NCBI GenBank assembly: GCA_964505035.1
Contig: CAZDGK010000034.1
Location: forward strand, 1 to 13,453
Source: CAZDGK01 sp964505035
Lineage (GTDB): Bacteria; Patescibacteriota; Saccharimonadia; UBA4664
DNA: 13,453 nucleotides
Direction: 5' to 3'
A model generated the notes under the pieces. That model searched no databases. It was not told where the DNA came from and worked only from the letters and a program-made list of their open reading frames with translations. A program made the position numbers and the translations under genes. Of this stretch, positions 6,301 through 13,453 are shown piece by piece. How positions within the stretch are numbered: position 1 is the stretch's first letter; each line of letters starts with the position of its first letter.

Positions 6301-9300
6301 TGGAGCTCGGCCTGGCGAAGAGTCCAAGCCACCTGACGGGAGCGCGCCAGGCTGGGCCATTGGCGGTAGCGGTTGGCTAGGCGGATGACCTCGTCCCGGG
6401 TAGAGGCGGCAATGGTGAGCGCCACCAGCTGCACCGTCTCCCCTGCTGCCAGCGAAACGGTCTGGGTGACGGCAGCCATGGGGTCGAGCGGATACTGCGG
6501 GGGCACAGGCGTGACGGTGCTCGTGAGACCACGCGGGCGGCGGGGCGTGCTGGTACGGCCCAGGAATTGCTCGCGGTCACTCTGGAGGCGGGCGCGGTTG
6601 GCCGGCTGAGATAGGTTGACGAAGAGATGGGCGGTCCAGATGGGCTGATCATTGGCTGAGCGGGGGCGGCGATGGGCCAGAATGCCATCCTGCTCAGGCA
6701 GCAGCTCCACACCCACGAAGAATTTATTGAATGACGGGTGGGCGCGCCAGGCATCGTGCGAGACGAGGCCAAACTCCATGACGCTCGTGGTCTCGAGCTC
6801 GCGAGGCGTGCCGCTGTGATTCTGGAGGGTGACACGACGAATCTCGACGTCGTGATCGGGGGCGACGTAGATCTCCTGGGTAGATTGGATGCCGTGCATG
6901 GTGCGCTCGAAGACGGCTTTTTCGGGCATGAAGCTGACGCGATAGCTCGGATCGTCGAACAGGGTGGGCTGGAAGGCCGTGGACCATAGCTGCTCGGCGG
7001 TGCGGTCGTAGACATAGAGGTAGGCGCCTTTTTCGTCGCGCAATGGGTCGGCGGTCCAGCGACCGAGCTCAGCGCCATGCCAGCGACTAAAGCCGCTACC
7101 GGTGGCTGTGACCATGACCGAATAATTGCCATTGGTGAGGATGTGAGCCTTGGGTAGCGGGTCGACGATGCTGGAGGTGCCCTGCAACACAGGCTTGGCG
7201 GCGAGCGGGCGCAGGGGCCCAGCTGAGCGCAGCGAGACGTCCTGCTTGGATTTGTCGGGCCGGGCGCCGCGCTCGTGTAGCAGGGTGCGGGCGGCCCGCA
7301 CGCGCAGATCACGATGGAAGCGGTCGACGAAGATGTCGCCCATGAGGGCATTGGTGATGGAGAGCATGGTCATGCCCTGGTGGTGGGCCATGTAAGTGTA
7401 GACACCCACACCGCGCTCACCGGACACGGCCACGGCGCGGCGGTAGTCGACGGCCTCGAAGAAGCCCATTTGGCCGCGCAGGCCGAGCTTCTCGAGCAAG
7501 CGCAGGTTGGCCAGAGCGGCGGCGGGGTCGTATGCCAGCGCCAGGAACGAGGCGTAGGGAGCGACCACGATGCCCTGCTCGAGGCCGCTCTGGATGCCGA
7601 GCGCCGGGACGCCGAAGGCCCGGTATTGGTAGGTGTTGTCGTAGTCGAGGGCGGAGTGGGCGGCCTCGGACATGCCCCAGGGAATCTCGAGGCGAGAGGC
7701 GTATTGGCGCTGGATGCTGACAGCGGCGCGGGTGCCAGCCTGCAGCAGGGTGTCTGGATACTCGCGCATAAACAAGCGCGGCAGCAGGTACTCGAACATG
7801 GTACCACTCCAGGAAAGCAGGACGGGCTGGCCATCACAGAGACGGGTGTTGCGGCCCAGTGCCCACCAGTGCTCGGCCGGTACCTGGCCGGCGGCCACGG
7901 CCGCAAACGAGCTAATGCGCGCCTCGCTGGCAAGCAGGTCATAGAATGAGCGGTCGAAGGTTTTGTCGTCGAAGTTATAGCCGACGTGGAAGACCTTGCG
8001 GCGCGGGTGATAAAGGAAGCGCATATCGGTGCGGTTGGCTAGCTCCCCGGCCTGGTCGGCCAAGGCCTGCACCTGGGCCAGGGCGAGGCCGGCTTGCTTG
8101 ACGGCGCGGCGGCGGGCGGTTTCTAGCTTGGCCCACCACGCCAGCACGGGCTTGGCCTCGCCGATGACGAGCGGCGGCTCGGGCTGGCCGGCGGCGAGCT
8201 CGCCCAGACTGGGCAGACGGCTGGCCCAGGCGGCGCAGCGGTCGGCGAATTCGGGCGAGATCAGCTGGCTGACTTCGCCGGGCGGCGAGGTTAGGACCTG
8301 GTACCACTCGAGGTAATTGGTGAGGGTTTGGTGCCAGACGTCGGCTTGGCGGATGAGGCGGTCAACCAGGAACCGATTGGTGTCGCCGATGGCTTCGCGC
8401 AGTTCGGTTTCGCGGGCGCGGATGACGGCCACCAGCGCGGCTAGGCCATGCGTGAGCGCGGCTGGATCGGAGCGGTGCGCGGCGGCCGTACTGGCCAGGG
8501 CGGCGAACTCGGCCATGATGGTCTCGGGTAGGCGCGGCACCCGGGTACGGAGCTCCTCGATAAGCTCAGACCACCCGAGGGCGGCCTCGGGCGGAACGAG
8601 CGGCTGGTCGGCTTGCTCGAGCAGGCCTTGGCGCAGGGTCCAAAGTGAGGCCATGAGATTGCCACTGTCGACGGTCGAGATGTAGCGCGGGTAGACTGGT
8701 TCCAGCGTGTCGGTGCGGTACCAATTGTAGATGTGGCCGTGGTATGACTCGAGCTGGCTGAGGCTGCCGACAGCCCCCTGGAGCCGCTCCATCATCTGGT
8801 CGAGACTGATGTAGCCAAGGTCGCGGGCGGCCAGCCACGCCAGAATGCCCAGGCCGATGTTGGTGGGCGAAGTGCGGCGGGCGACTTCGAGCTTGAGGGT
8901 GACCTGGAGGTTGTCGGGGGGCAAAAAGTGATTGTCGGCGGTCATGAGTTCGTCGAAGAAGCGCCAGGTCTGCAGAGCGATTTGGCGCAGGCTGTGATGC
9001 TCGGCCTGGCTGAGCGCGGCGACACTGCCGCGGGTGCGCGTGGGTTGGTCGAGCCAATTCATGACGACTGGCGCTAGAGCCCACAGCATCAGCAACGGCG
9101 CAGCAAAGACCGGGGCCGCCCACAGCCCGCTGGCAGCGGCGACGAAACCGAGGAGACTGGCAGCCGACACCACGGCGCTGGGCCGGTCGAAGCCGCGCTG
9201 AGCCATGGCACTGGTGTCCTCGGCGGTCAGCCACTGCAGTAGGTGCCGGTGCGACACGTGGAGGCGGAACCAGACGCGGATGATGGCATCAAGCGACAGC

Positions 9301-12140
9301 CAGGCTTGGCGCGGCAGCATCATGAGGCGGTAGCAGCTCTCGGCCAGGCCGCGTAGCAAGTCGACCCAGCCAAAGCTGCGCAGCCGCATCGTGGCCGCGG
9401 CGGCAGCGCGCAAGTGCATCAGCACCGTCGAAAATACCGTCAGCAGCGCAAGGCCAGCTGCGAGCTGGCCGAGCGGACCGGGCACCAGCAGACCGACTAG
9501 CAGCAGACCGGCGGCTAGTACAGGGAACAGGCTGCGGCGGAGATTGTCGGTGATCTTCCAGCGGCTGAGCGGCGCGAACGGGCTGGGCTCAGTGCCGTCG
9601 CCGAGAGTGGGAATGCGTGAGCTGGCCCAGGCGCCAATCTGCCAGTCCCCCCGCACCCAGCGGTGGCTGCGAGCTAGCAGGCTGCGATGATTGGATGGGA
9701 ACTGATCGAAGAACATAATATCGGTCGCGAGCGCCACCCGCATGTAGCTGCCTTCGAGCAGGTCGTGCGACAGAATGCGCCCAGCGGGCAGGCGGTCGGC
9801 GACCAGCGAGGCAAAAACGCGCGGGTCGTAGATACCCTTGCCATGAAAGATGCCGTCGGCGGCCAGGTCGTAGTAGAGATCACTATAGGTGACCATATAG
9901 GGGTCAATGCCAAGACGGCCATTGAGCAACTGGGCTAGCCGGCTGGCACGGCCGTTTTCGAGACCCGTCGAGACTCGCGGCTGGATGATGCCGTAGCCAC
10001 GGATGAGGCGGCGACTGGCGGTATCGAGCTGCGGCTCGTTGAGCGGGTGGGCGAAAGCCTCGATAAGGCGCAAAGCGGTGCCGGGTGGCAGCTCGGTGTC
10101 TTCATCGAGCGTGATGACGAAGCGGGCGGAGCGGATATAGGACAGTTCGCCGGCAAGCAGACGGTCGGGCAGGCCGCCGCCCAGAATGAGGGCGTTGAAT
10201 TCCTCGAGCTTGCCACGCTTGCGCTCTTCTTCCATCCAAATGCCCTCGTTCGGCACAAAGACGCGCGGCCGGTGATAGAGGAAGAAATGACCCCGGGGGT
10301 GGCGCTGCTGCAGATCATGGATACCGGCGGAGGCGAGCTCGATGAGGTGCTCGTCGGTGGCGAGATGCTCGACGGCGGCGTCGCCAAAGGCAGTGAGCAG
10401 GCCAAAGGCCAGGTTGGCGTCGGGGTTGGCTAGGTAGCGCACCTCGAGGTTTTCGAGGTTGGCCCGCACTGAGGCCTCGTGCCGCAGAATGGTCGGCACG
10501 ACGACAAGGGTGCGGTAGTCGGACGGCAGCTGGCCGAGGAAGCGCAGCTTGGGTAGCATACGCGGCCGGACGAGGCGGTTGGTGCCGTCGGCCACGGCCT
10601 CGACGGCCACTTGGCTGAGCGGTAGGGCGGCCAGCGCCGCCACGACAATCCACATGAGCGGCGCGGCTGGAGCTAGCCAGGCCGCTAGCAGCCCGGCAGC
10701 AACCGTGGCAGAGGCGGTGACCGCGGCCACCCAGCCAAGGTACCAGCCGGCCGCATGGTGGCGGGCATAATTGGCCCGGCGAATGCGCAGGGGCGGGCGG
10801 CTGCCGACCGAGCGCTCGAAGGCGCGGGCGCCCTCATCCACCAAGTGGTAGCCGATGTGCTCGGCCACCCCCTCGTGGGTGGAGGCCACCTGCACGACCG
10901 CGTCGGCGATCTCGCGCTCGGGGCGCTTGGACCATTTGGCGATGTCGGCCACGCGGTCTAGGTACCACGAGCGGGTTGGCGAGTCCATGCGCGGAAAGTA
11001 GCCGGACGGGTCTTGGCGCATGAGGCCAACGACCGGGCTGACATCCTCAATGAGCGACTCCCAATCGGTACGGACGAGGGCGCGCAGGGAGGTAATGACG
11101 CGGTTGAAACGCTCGAGGCGCTCGGCGTCGGCCTGTTGGACGCGGCGGAGGCGGCGTGTGAGTGACTCGCCCGTGGGCAGGTTCCAGGCGTGGGCCAGAC
11201 CGGCTTGGTGCTCCGGCACGTCGCGCAGCAGCTCGAGGAGCAGCACGGCCATGGACGGCGAGGGGTTGGGCATGATACGGCCGAGGTATTCGAGGTAGGC
11301 CGGCAGGTCGCCGCTGGGCATCTCGCCCACGCGCAGCGCGGCCAGTCGCGCCAGACGCACCTCGGCCTCACGGCGGCGCTCGATGGCCACCTGGACGGCC
11401 AGATCCTCCATGAGGCTGACCACCAGCATGGGCTCGAGCGTCTTGAACTCGCTGCGCGATAGGTTGAGTTTCTCGCAATGGGCGCGGAGCCAGTGGCGCA
11501 GGCGGCGTTCGCTCAGGTCGCCGTGCAGGCGCTCGTCGGTTTCACGCGCGATTTGGTAAATCAGGGGTGCCGGCCGGCCATCAACCTCGCCTTTGGGTAG
11601 CTTATCGAGAGCTTTGCCCTTCATGAGGGCGCCGATGCGCTCCACGTAGCCCTCGATGATGTAGCGGTGCTCAATGAGCGAGACGCCGGCGAGGACATCT
11701 TCGTAGGCGACTTCGGCGAGGCCCCATTTGGCTTGCTGCTGCAGGCTGTCGGTGCCGGCGGATTGCTCGATCTGGCGCTTGAGGACAAGCTGGATTTGGC
11801 GAACGCTCCAGCGCCAGCGGTCGCGCAGGATGCCGGCGCGGGCGCGGTTGTCGGGCTCGGTGAGGGCCGGCGACAGGATGGCGGCCTGGACGGCCTCGCC
11901 ACTGCGCTGGATGAGATCCAGGAGCTGGCGGGCATCAGGCTCGGGCAGATGGACGGTGATGGCCCACTCTCCTGGCCGCAGCCAGCTGAGGGCCAGCGTC
12001 TCGATGGTGGAAGCCAGGCCGGCGTAGCCAAACTGGTAGAGGCGGTGACGGTAGGCGCCGAGGTCGAGCAAGCGCAGGGCGCGCTGGGCGGCCGCGCGGC
12101 TAGCGAAATATCCGACTACCACGTACGTCTGTTCCATCAT
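3333..12140 (-). CDS. Cyclic beta-1,2-glucan synthase (NdvB/ChvB/Cgs type), 2935 aa
   Basis: A giant membrane enzyme that builds linear beta-1,2-glucan from UDP-glucose, trims it and closes it into a ring. Numbering is from ATG 12140. Residues 4-85 form a small alpha/beta module, followed by a helical region. Hydrophobic segments lie at about 462-517, 870-910 and 988-1029, flanking the glycosyltransferase (GT84-like): DED at 679-681 after ITL, HDLLEG with Asp793, and RSHRW ending at Trp828. The middle glucoamylase-like region (GH189/PF10091 type) has SEARISSF with Glu1406, SGTMFEYLLP and WGMSEAAHS with Glu1492. Beta-sandwich regions follow near 1660-1800 and 2130-2240. The C-terminal GH94 part has FRDQLQD (Asp2483, Asp2487), GDWND (2613-2617), GESVWL and GWSWYTG (2836-2842). 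Length matches known synthases (about 2800-2900). AGAGGA abuts the tandem ATGs at 12140 and 12137, so either may be used; a TTG at 12158 is less likely. No frameshift interrupts it. Confidence 0.93.
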   Translation of the reverse strand: MMEQTYVVVGYFASRAAAQRALRLLDLGAYRHRLYQFGYAGLASTIETLALSWLRPGEWAITVHLPEPDARQLLDLIQRSGEAVQAAILSPALTEPDNRARAGILRDRWRWSVRQIQLVLKRQIEQSAGTDSLQQQAKWGLAEVAYEDVLAGVSLIEHRYIIEGYVERIGALMKGKALDKLPKGEVDGRPAPLIYQIARETDERLHGDLSERRLRHWLRAHCEKLNLSRSEFKTLEPMLVVSLMEDLAVQVAIERRREAEVRLARLAALRVGEMPSGDLPAYLEYLGRIMPNPSPSMAVLLLELLRDVPEHQAGLAHAWNLPTGESLTRRLRRVQQADAERLERFNRVITSLRALVRTDWESLIEDVSPVVGLMRQDPSGYFPRMDSPTRSWYLDRVADIAKWSKRPEREIADAVVQVASTHEGVAEHIGYHLVDEGARAFERSVGSRPPLRIRRANYARHHAAGWYLGWVAAVTASATVAAGLLAAWLAPAAPLMWIVVAALAALPLSQVAVEAVADGTNRLVRPRMLPKLRFLGQLPSDYRTLVVVPTILRHEASVRANLENLEVRYLANPDANLAFGLLTAFGDAAVEHLATDEHLIELASAGIHDLQQRHPRGHFFLYHRPRVFVPNEGIWMEEERKRGKLEEFNALILGGGLPDRLLAGELSYIRSARFVITLDEDTELPPGTALRLIEAFAHPLNEPQLDTASRRLIRGYGIIQPRVSTGLENGRASRLAQLLNGRLGIDPYMVTYSDLYYDLAADGIFHGKGIYDPRVFASLVADRLPAGRILSHDLLEGSYMRVALATDIMFFDQFPSNHRSLLARSHRWVRGDWQIGAWASSRIPTLGDGTEPSPFAPLSRWKITDNLRRSLFPVLAAGLLLVGLLVPGPLGQLAAGLALLTVFSTVLMHLRAAAAATMRLRSFGWVDLLRGLAESCYRLMMLPRQAWLSLDAIIRVWFRLHVSHRHLLQWLTAEDTSAMAQRGFDRPSAVVSAASLLGFVAAASGLWAAPVFAAPLLMLWALAPVVMNWLDQPTRTRGSVAALSQAEHHSLRQIALQTWRFFDELMTADNHFLPPDNLQVTLKLEVARRTSPTNIGLGILAWLAARDLGYISLDQMMERLQGAVGSLSQLESYHGHIYNWYRTDTLEPVYPRYISTVDSGNLMASLWTLRQGLLEQADQPLVPPEAALGWSELIEELRTRVPRLPETIMAEFAALASTAAAHRSDPAALTHGLAALVAVIRARETELREAIGDTNRFLVDRLIRQADVWHQTLTNYLEWYQVLTSPPGEVSQLISPEFADRCAAWASRLPSLGELAAGQPEPPLVIGEAKPVLAWWAKLETARRRAVKQAGLALAQVQALADQAGELANRTDMRFLYHPRRKVFHVGYNFDDKTFDRSFYDLLASEARISSFAAVAAGQVPAEHWWALGRNTRLCDGQPVLLSWSGTMFEYLLPRLFMREYPDTLLQAGTRAAVSIQRQYASRLEIPWGMSEAAHSALDYDNTYQYRAFGVPALGIQSGLEQGIVVAPYASFLALAYDPAAALANLRLLEKLGLRGQMGFFEAVDYRRAVAVSGERGVGVYTYMAHHQGMTMLSITNALMGDIFVDRFHRDLRVRAARTLLHERGARPDKSKQDVSLRSAGPLRPLAAKPVLQGTSSIVDPLPKAHILTNGNYSVMVTATGSGFSRWHGAELGRWTADPLRDEKGAYLYVYDRTAEQLWSTAFQPTLFDDPSYRVSFMPEKAVFERTMHGIQSTQEIYVAPDHDVEIRRVTLQNHSGTPRELETTSVMEFGLVSHDAWRAHPSFNKFFVGVELLPEQDGILAHRRPRSANDQPIWTAHLFVNLSQPANRARLQSDREQFLGRTSTPRRPRGLTSTVTPVPPQYPLDPMAAVTQTVSLAAGETVQLVALTIAASTRDEVIRLANRYRQWPSLARSRQVAWTLRQAELQRLQITEAEAAVFQHLAPYLLYPNSYLKAAARGLVAEGETSVVARDELPSGPLMVAALDDTGDLMLARQLGLAQKYYASRGLHYPLVLLIKLTGAPAERLRRLLEDLAESLKWLGDAEVEPDIHIWSLTNLSEGVFDELVRRARLVLDGADGPLMSQLETVAPLARGLERPPLLLSAPTPVVLPAQVEFPNGYGAFTDHGRSYSIAVTPETVTPAPWVNVLANPDFGSLITERGGGFTWSANSQEYRLTPWRNEPLSDRPTELIYVHDLETGRVWSPEPDWHDGAGALVSHSPGLSTFEGEYDGLRYSFTIFVPTGWKGPSSVRIQRLSLRNTTTKSHRLRFTAYVTWVLGTDREQWQEQVVTAWNDTDQILTATNPALSLYRTMAFMAHSEPVLDFTADRAEFWGPVRADTLPHGLAAAELSGRIGFGLDPGGVLRSEIEVPAGAEVAVEWYLGTADTPKAVASAVRALRKPSATTQALRATTGWWGDTLSALTAETPSRDTDILLNSWLLYQVLAGRIWGRTGYYQSSGAFGFRDQLQDSMALVYSRPDLTRSLIIQAAEHEFAQGDVQHWWMPGGLRGLRSRISDDRLWLPYVVSHYVNVTGDRGILGAMVPYLEEAPLAPGEPERFDAAKETRLERSLLDHCLRTIQISLTRGAHGLPLMGAGDWNDGYNLVGGAGKGESVWLGWFEVVVLRQMADLLDAIGHDPKLAKQYRSAAAGYTQALDEHAWDGEWYLRAFYDDGRTLGSARDPEDQIDSLPQSWAVIAGTGDAARRAQAVSAAVDRLVDRESKLVRLFTPAFDTSDRNPGYVKGYLPGIRENGGQYTHGSLWLTIALARLGRGDDAVELLRLMSPVNHSLDRDSANLYRLEPYVTAGDIYELPGQEGRGGWSWYTGSAAWMYRIWIEEVLGFQLRGHQLTINPCIDRNWPGFKLTYRFGKSVYTIEVTNPHGVCRGVAEQHLDGQPLPAGPVPLVDDGRPHHLEIRLGY

Positions 12141-12179
12141 TCCTCTTAAGCTTACCAAAATTGCCAGATCCCGGCGAGG

Positions 12180-12656
12180 CTAGCCCAAGCGGGACTGATT
12201 GGCGTGAGTGATCGCGATGGCCAGGCCATCGGCGGCGTCATCGGGTTTGGGGATGACGGGCAGGCTCAGCAGGGTGCGCACCATGTCTTGGATTTGCGGC
12301 TTCTTGGCGCCACCATAGCCGGTAACTGCCTGCTTGATCTGCATCGGTGTATATTCTGCAGGGATTAGGCCGCTTTCAGCAAGCGTGAGCAGGATGACAC
12401 CCCGGGCTTGGCCGACGGATATGGCGGTAGTGACATTGGTGGCGAAGTAGAGTAGCTCGACGGCGGCTTGGTCGGGATGAGTGTCGCGGATGACCTGCGC
12501 CAGCTCCTCGTGGATGGTGATGAGCCGCTCGGGCATGGGCTGGCCAGCGGGGGTGGTGATGACGCCAGCGTCCACGAAGACGTAGCGGCCGTGGGTATGC
12601 TCGATGACGCCGAAGCCGGTGGTGGCGGTGCCAGGATCGACGCCGATGATTCTCAT
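12180..12656 (-). CDS. ruvC: Holliday junction resolvase RuvC, 158 aa
   Basis: The endonuclease that cuts four-way DNA junctions during recombination and repair, working as a dimer with the RuvAB branch-migration motor. All four acidic active-site residues can be placed: Asp7 in GVDPGT, Glu67 in AVELLYF, and Asp140 and Asp143 in DDAADGLAIAITH. The TNVTTAISVGQARG and YTPMQIKQAVTGYGGAKK blocks are typical of the family. At 158 residues it is slightly shorter than the E. coli enzyme (173). ATG 12656 is the natural start, directly before RIIGVDPG. There is no Shine-Dalgarno, but a -10-like TAAACT ends 6 bases before the ATG. ruvA and ruvB, common neighbours, are absent; the next gene is the glucan synthase, 39 bases after the stop. 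Confidence 0.96.
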   Translation of the reverse strand: MRIIGVDPGTATTGFGVIEHTHGRYVFVDAGVITTPAGQPMPERLITIHEELAQVIRDTHPDQAAVELLYFATNVTTAISVGQARGVILLTLAESGLIPAEYTPMQIKQAVTGYGGAKKPQIQDMVRTLLSLPVIPKPDDAADGLAIAITHANQSRLG

Positions 12657-12662
12657 ATGGTT

Positions 12663-12668
12663 AGTTTA
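12663..12668 (-). promoter_or_regulatory. -10-like box giving a possible leaderless ruvC transcript
   Basis: TAAACT on the minus strand fits the TANNNT pattern. With 6 bases between it and ATG 12656, the predicted +1 is the A of the start codon. No convincing -35 is visible at 16-18 bases. The site lies in the short AT-richer gap between the HEPN-like gene and ruvC, so it could keep ruvC expressed independently of that gene. Confidence 0.35.
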
Positions 12669-12687
12669 TCAGGCTGAGTCAGACGAT

Positions 12688-13158
12688 CTATTTTGCTAAA
12701 GCTGATTCGAGTTCGCTGAAAAGCCTGTAGATATGCCTCTTTAGATAAACTCTGTGGTTGCCATAGTAATATGCTATGTCGTCTTCATAATCGCAGCCTA
12801 GTACCTGTCCATTAATATTGAAGGCAGATGGGACTAATCCCTGAACTACGTTGAAGACGAACCAGTTATTACCATCCAGGAAGCTATCTTTACTCGTTGT
12901 GTCATGCACTGCTGCATTTCTAACCTTATTCACCAAGTCTGTTATGTCTTTGACCTCTTTGCTTGTGGTTACATCATTTGTAAAGTCTACTCTTCTGTCG
13001 TTGGTTCTCAGAAATTGGAGTAATGAATTCATGCGTATCATCACCTCAATAAACACAGTTTGACCGAATTGACTCGGCACCTTATCTAGCTGGCCCGACT
13101 CTAGTAGTTCATGCAACCTACATATCTCATAATTCTGAAGTTGTTTTTGAGGTTCCAT
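12688..13158 (-). CDS. HEPN-like protein of unknown function, AT-rich insertion, 156 aa
   Basis: The sequence carries R-x4-H in VNKVRNAAVHD (Arg80, Asn81, His85). This is the signature of HEPN domains, many of which are RNases in toxin-antitoxin, anti-phage or abortive-infection systems. It is preceded by a helical segment (FIEVMIRMNSLLQFL, about 36-50), as expected for the first helices of the fold, and followed by an acidic patch (CDYEDD, 122-127) and a basic C-terminal helix. GC is about 41% over 12721-12960 against about 65% in the adjacent ruvC, so codon use differs sharply and recent transfer is likely. It lies 20 bases after yebC on the same strand, without a clear Shine-Dalgarno or promoter. 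No antitoxin partner (for example an MNT nucleotidyltransferase) is adjacent, so a toxin role is only a possibility. No enzymatic role can be assigned with certainty. Confidence 0.75.
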   Translation of the reverse strand: MEPQKQLQNYEICRLHELLESGQLDKVPSQFGQTVFIEVMIRMNSLLQFLRTNDRRVDFTNDVTTSKEVKDITDLVNKVRNAAVHDTTSKDSFLDGNNWFVFNVVQGLVPSAFNINGQVLGCDYEDDIAYYYGNHRVYLKRHIYRLFSELESALAK

Positions 13159-13178
13159 CTCTGACTGTTCGTAAGCAA

Positions 13179-13453
13179 TTAGGTTAGCTGGTCCATCAGC
13201 TCGGGAGCGATGTCGAAGTTGGCGGAGGCGTTGACGACATCGTCGAGCTCGTCGAGGGCATCCATGAGGCGGAGAAGCTTCTTGGCAGTGTCGGCGTCGG
13301 CGACGGCCACCGTGGTGTTTGGCTCGAAGGACAGCTCGGCCTTCTCGGCTTCGTAGCCGGCGGCGGCTAGGGCCTTGCGCACGGCGTCGAGCTCGGCCGG
13401 CAAGGTGTAGACGATGAGCTGGCCGTCGCCCTCGTCGACGTCCTCGGCGCCGG
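13179..13453 (-). CDS. yebC: YebC/PmpR family protein, C-terminal part, cut by window edge
   Basis: The 3' 91 codons of a YebC/TACO1-family gene; the rest lies beyond the right edge. The fragment reads GAEDVDEGDGQLIVYTLPAE from the edge, then the AAAGYEAEKAELSFEPNTTV region and LLRLMDALDELDDVVNASAN before the stop. This matches the conserved YebC C-terminal domain, including the ending that in most members reads LEDxDDVQxVxxNxD. Family members have been described as transcriptional regulators and, more recently, as factors helping ribosomes through proline stretches. The yebC-ruvC order is widespread in bacteria, but here the AT-rich HEPN-like gene separates the two. The stop is TAA, with no terminator after it. 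Confidence 0.9.
   Translation of the reverse strand, partial: GAEDVDEGDGQLIVYTLPAELDAVRKALAAAGYEAEKAELSFEPNTTVAVADADTAKKLLRLMDALDELDDVVNASANFDIAPELMDQLT

Noticed and set aside
3420..12149. Numerous open frames on both strands inside the glucan synthase region (for example 5430-6161, 7314-7949, 4169-5731)
   Set aside because: The synthase frame is continuous with conserved motifs from end to end. The others are biased shadow translations (Ser/Pro/Ala/Arg-rich or Gly/Val/Asp-rich).
12141..12179. Possible terminator between ruvC and the glucan synthase (GCC...GGC followed by AATTTT)
   Set aside because: The stem is only about three base pairs, too weak for an intrinsic terminator.
12657..13200. 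Target-site duplications or terminal inverted repeats flanking the AT-rich gene
   Set aside because: I compared both edges by eye and found no convincing direct or inverted repeat, so I do not call a mobile element or attachment site.
1..13453. CRISPR arrays, tRNA or rRNA genes, riboswitches, phage modules
   Set aside because: No regularly spaced repeats, no cloverleaf-like sequence in the short gaps, and no integrase, capsid or transposase proteins were seen.

Overview
The window is GC-rich (about 65% in the lines I counted) and almost fully coding. It holds eight protein genes, no RNA genes, and no stretch over 300 bases without a gene. The organism is a bacterium. The lineage cannot be fixed from sequence alone. 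The yebC/ruvC neighbourhood without ruvA or ruvB next to it, a short 158-residue RuvC and leaderless-looking promoters would fit a high-GC member of Patescibacteria/CPR or an actinobacterium- or Chloroflexota-like lineage. The phosphatase-like gene belongs to a family I know mainly from Actinomycetota. Stops are TAG, TGA and TAA, and Trp is TGG, so the code looks standard.

Layout from left to right. Positions 1-111 are a spacer with a strong GC hairpin. Positions 112-1870 (minus) hold a phosphatase-family gene overlapping a downstream APH/choline-kinase-like gene. At 1870-2006 two promoters fire back to back, one into that pair and one into a small membrane protein on the plus strand (2006-2449). 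That gene ends at a good intrinsic terminator. It converges on a minus-strand gene of unknown function (2552-3265) whose protein looks like an internal duplication. Positions 3333-12140 (minus) are a single 8.8-kb gene for a cyclic beta-1,2-glucan synthase with glycosyltransferase, cyclisation and GH94 modules. Upstream of it are ruvC (12180-12656), an AT-rich gene with a HEPN-type R-x4-H motif (12688-13158), and the 3' part of yebC (13179 to the window edge).

How it works together: yebC, the HEPN-like gene, ruvC and the glucan synthase share a strand with gaps of 20, 21-31 and 39 bases, so read-through is possible. The HEPN-like gene, at about 41% GC, looks like a recent single-gene insertion into a core locus. 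The glucan synthase should make cyclic beta-1,2-glucan from UDP-glucose at the membrane; no exporter (NdvA/ChvA type) or modifying enzyme is visible. The kinase/phosphatase pair may act on a common small metabolite, but its substrate cannot be read from the sequence.
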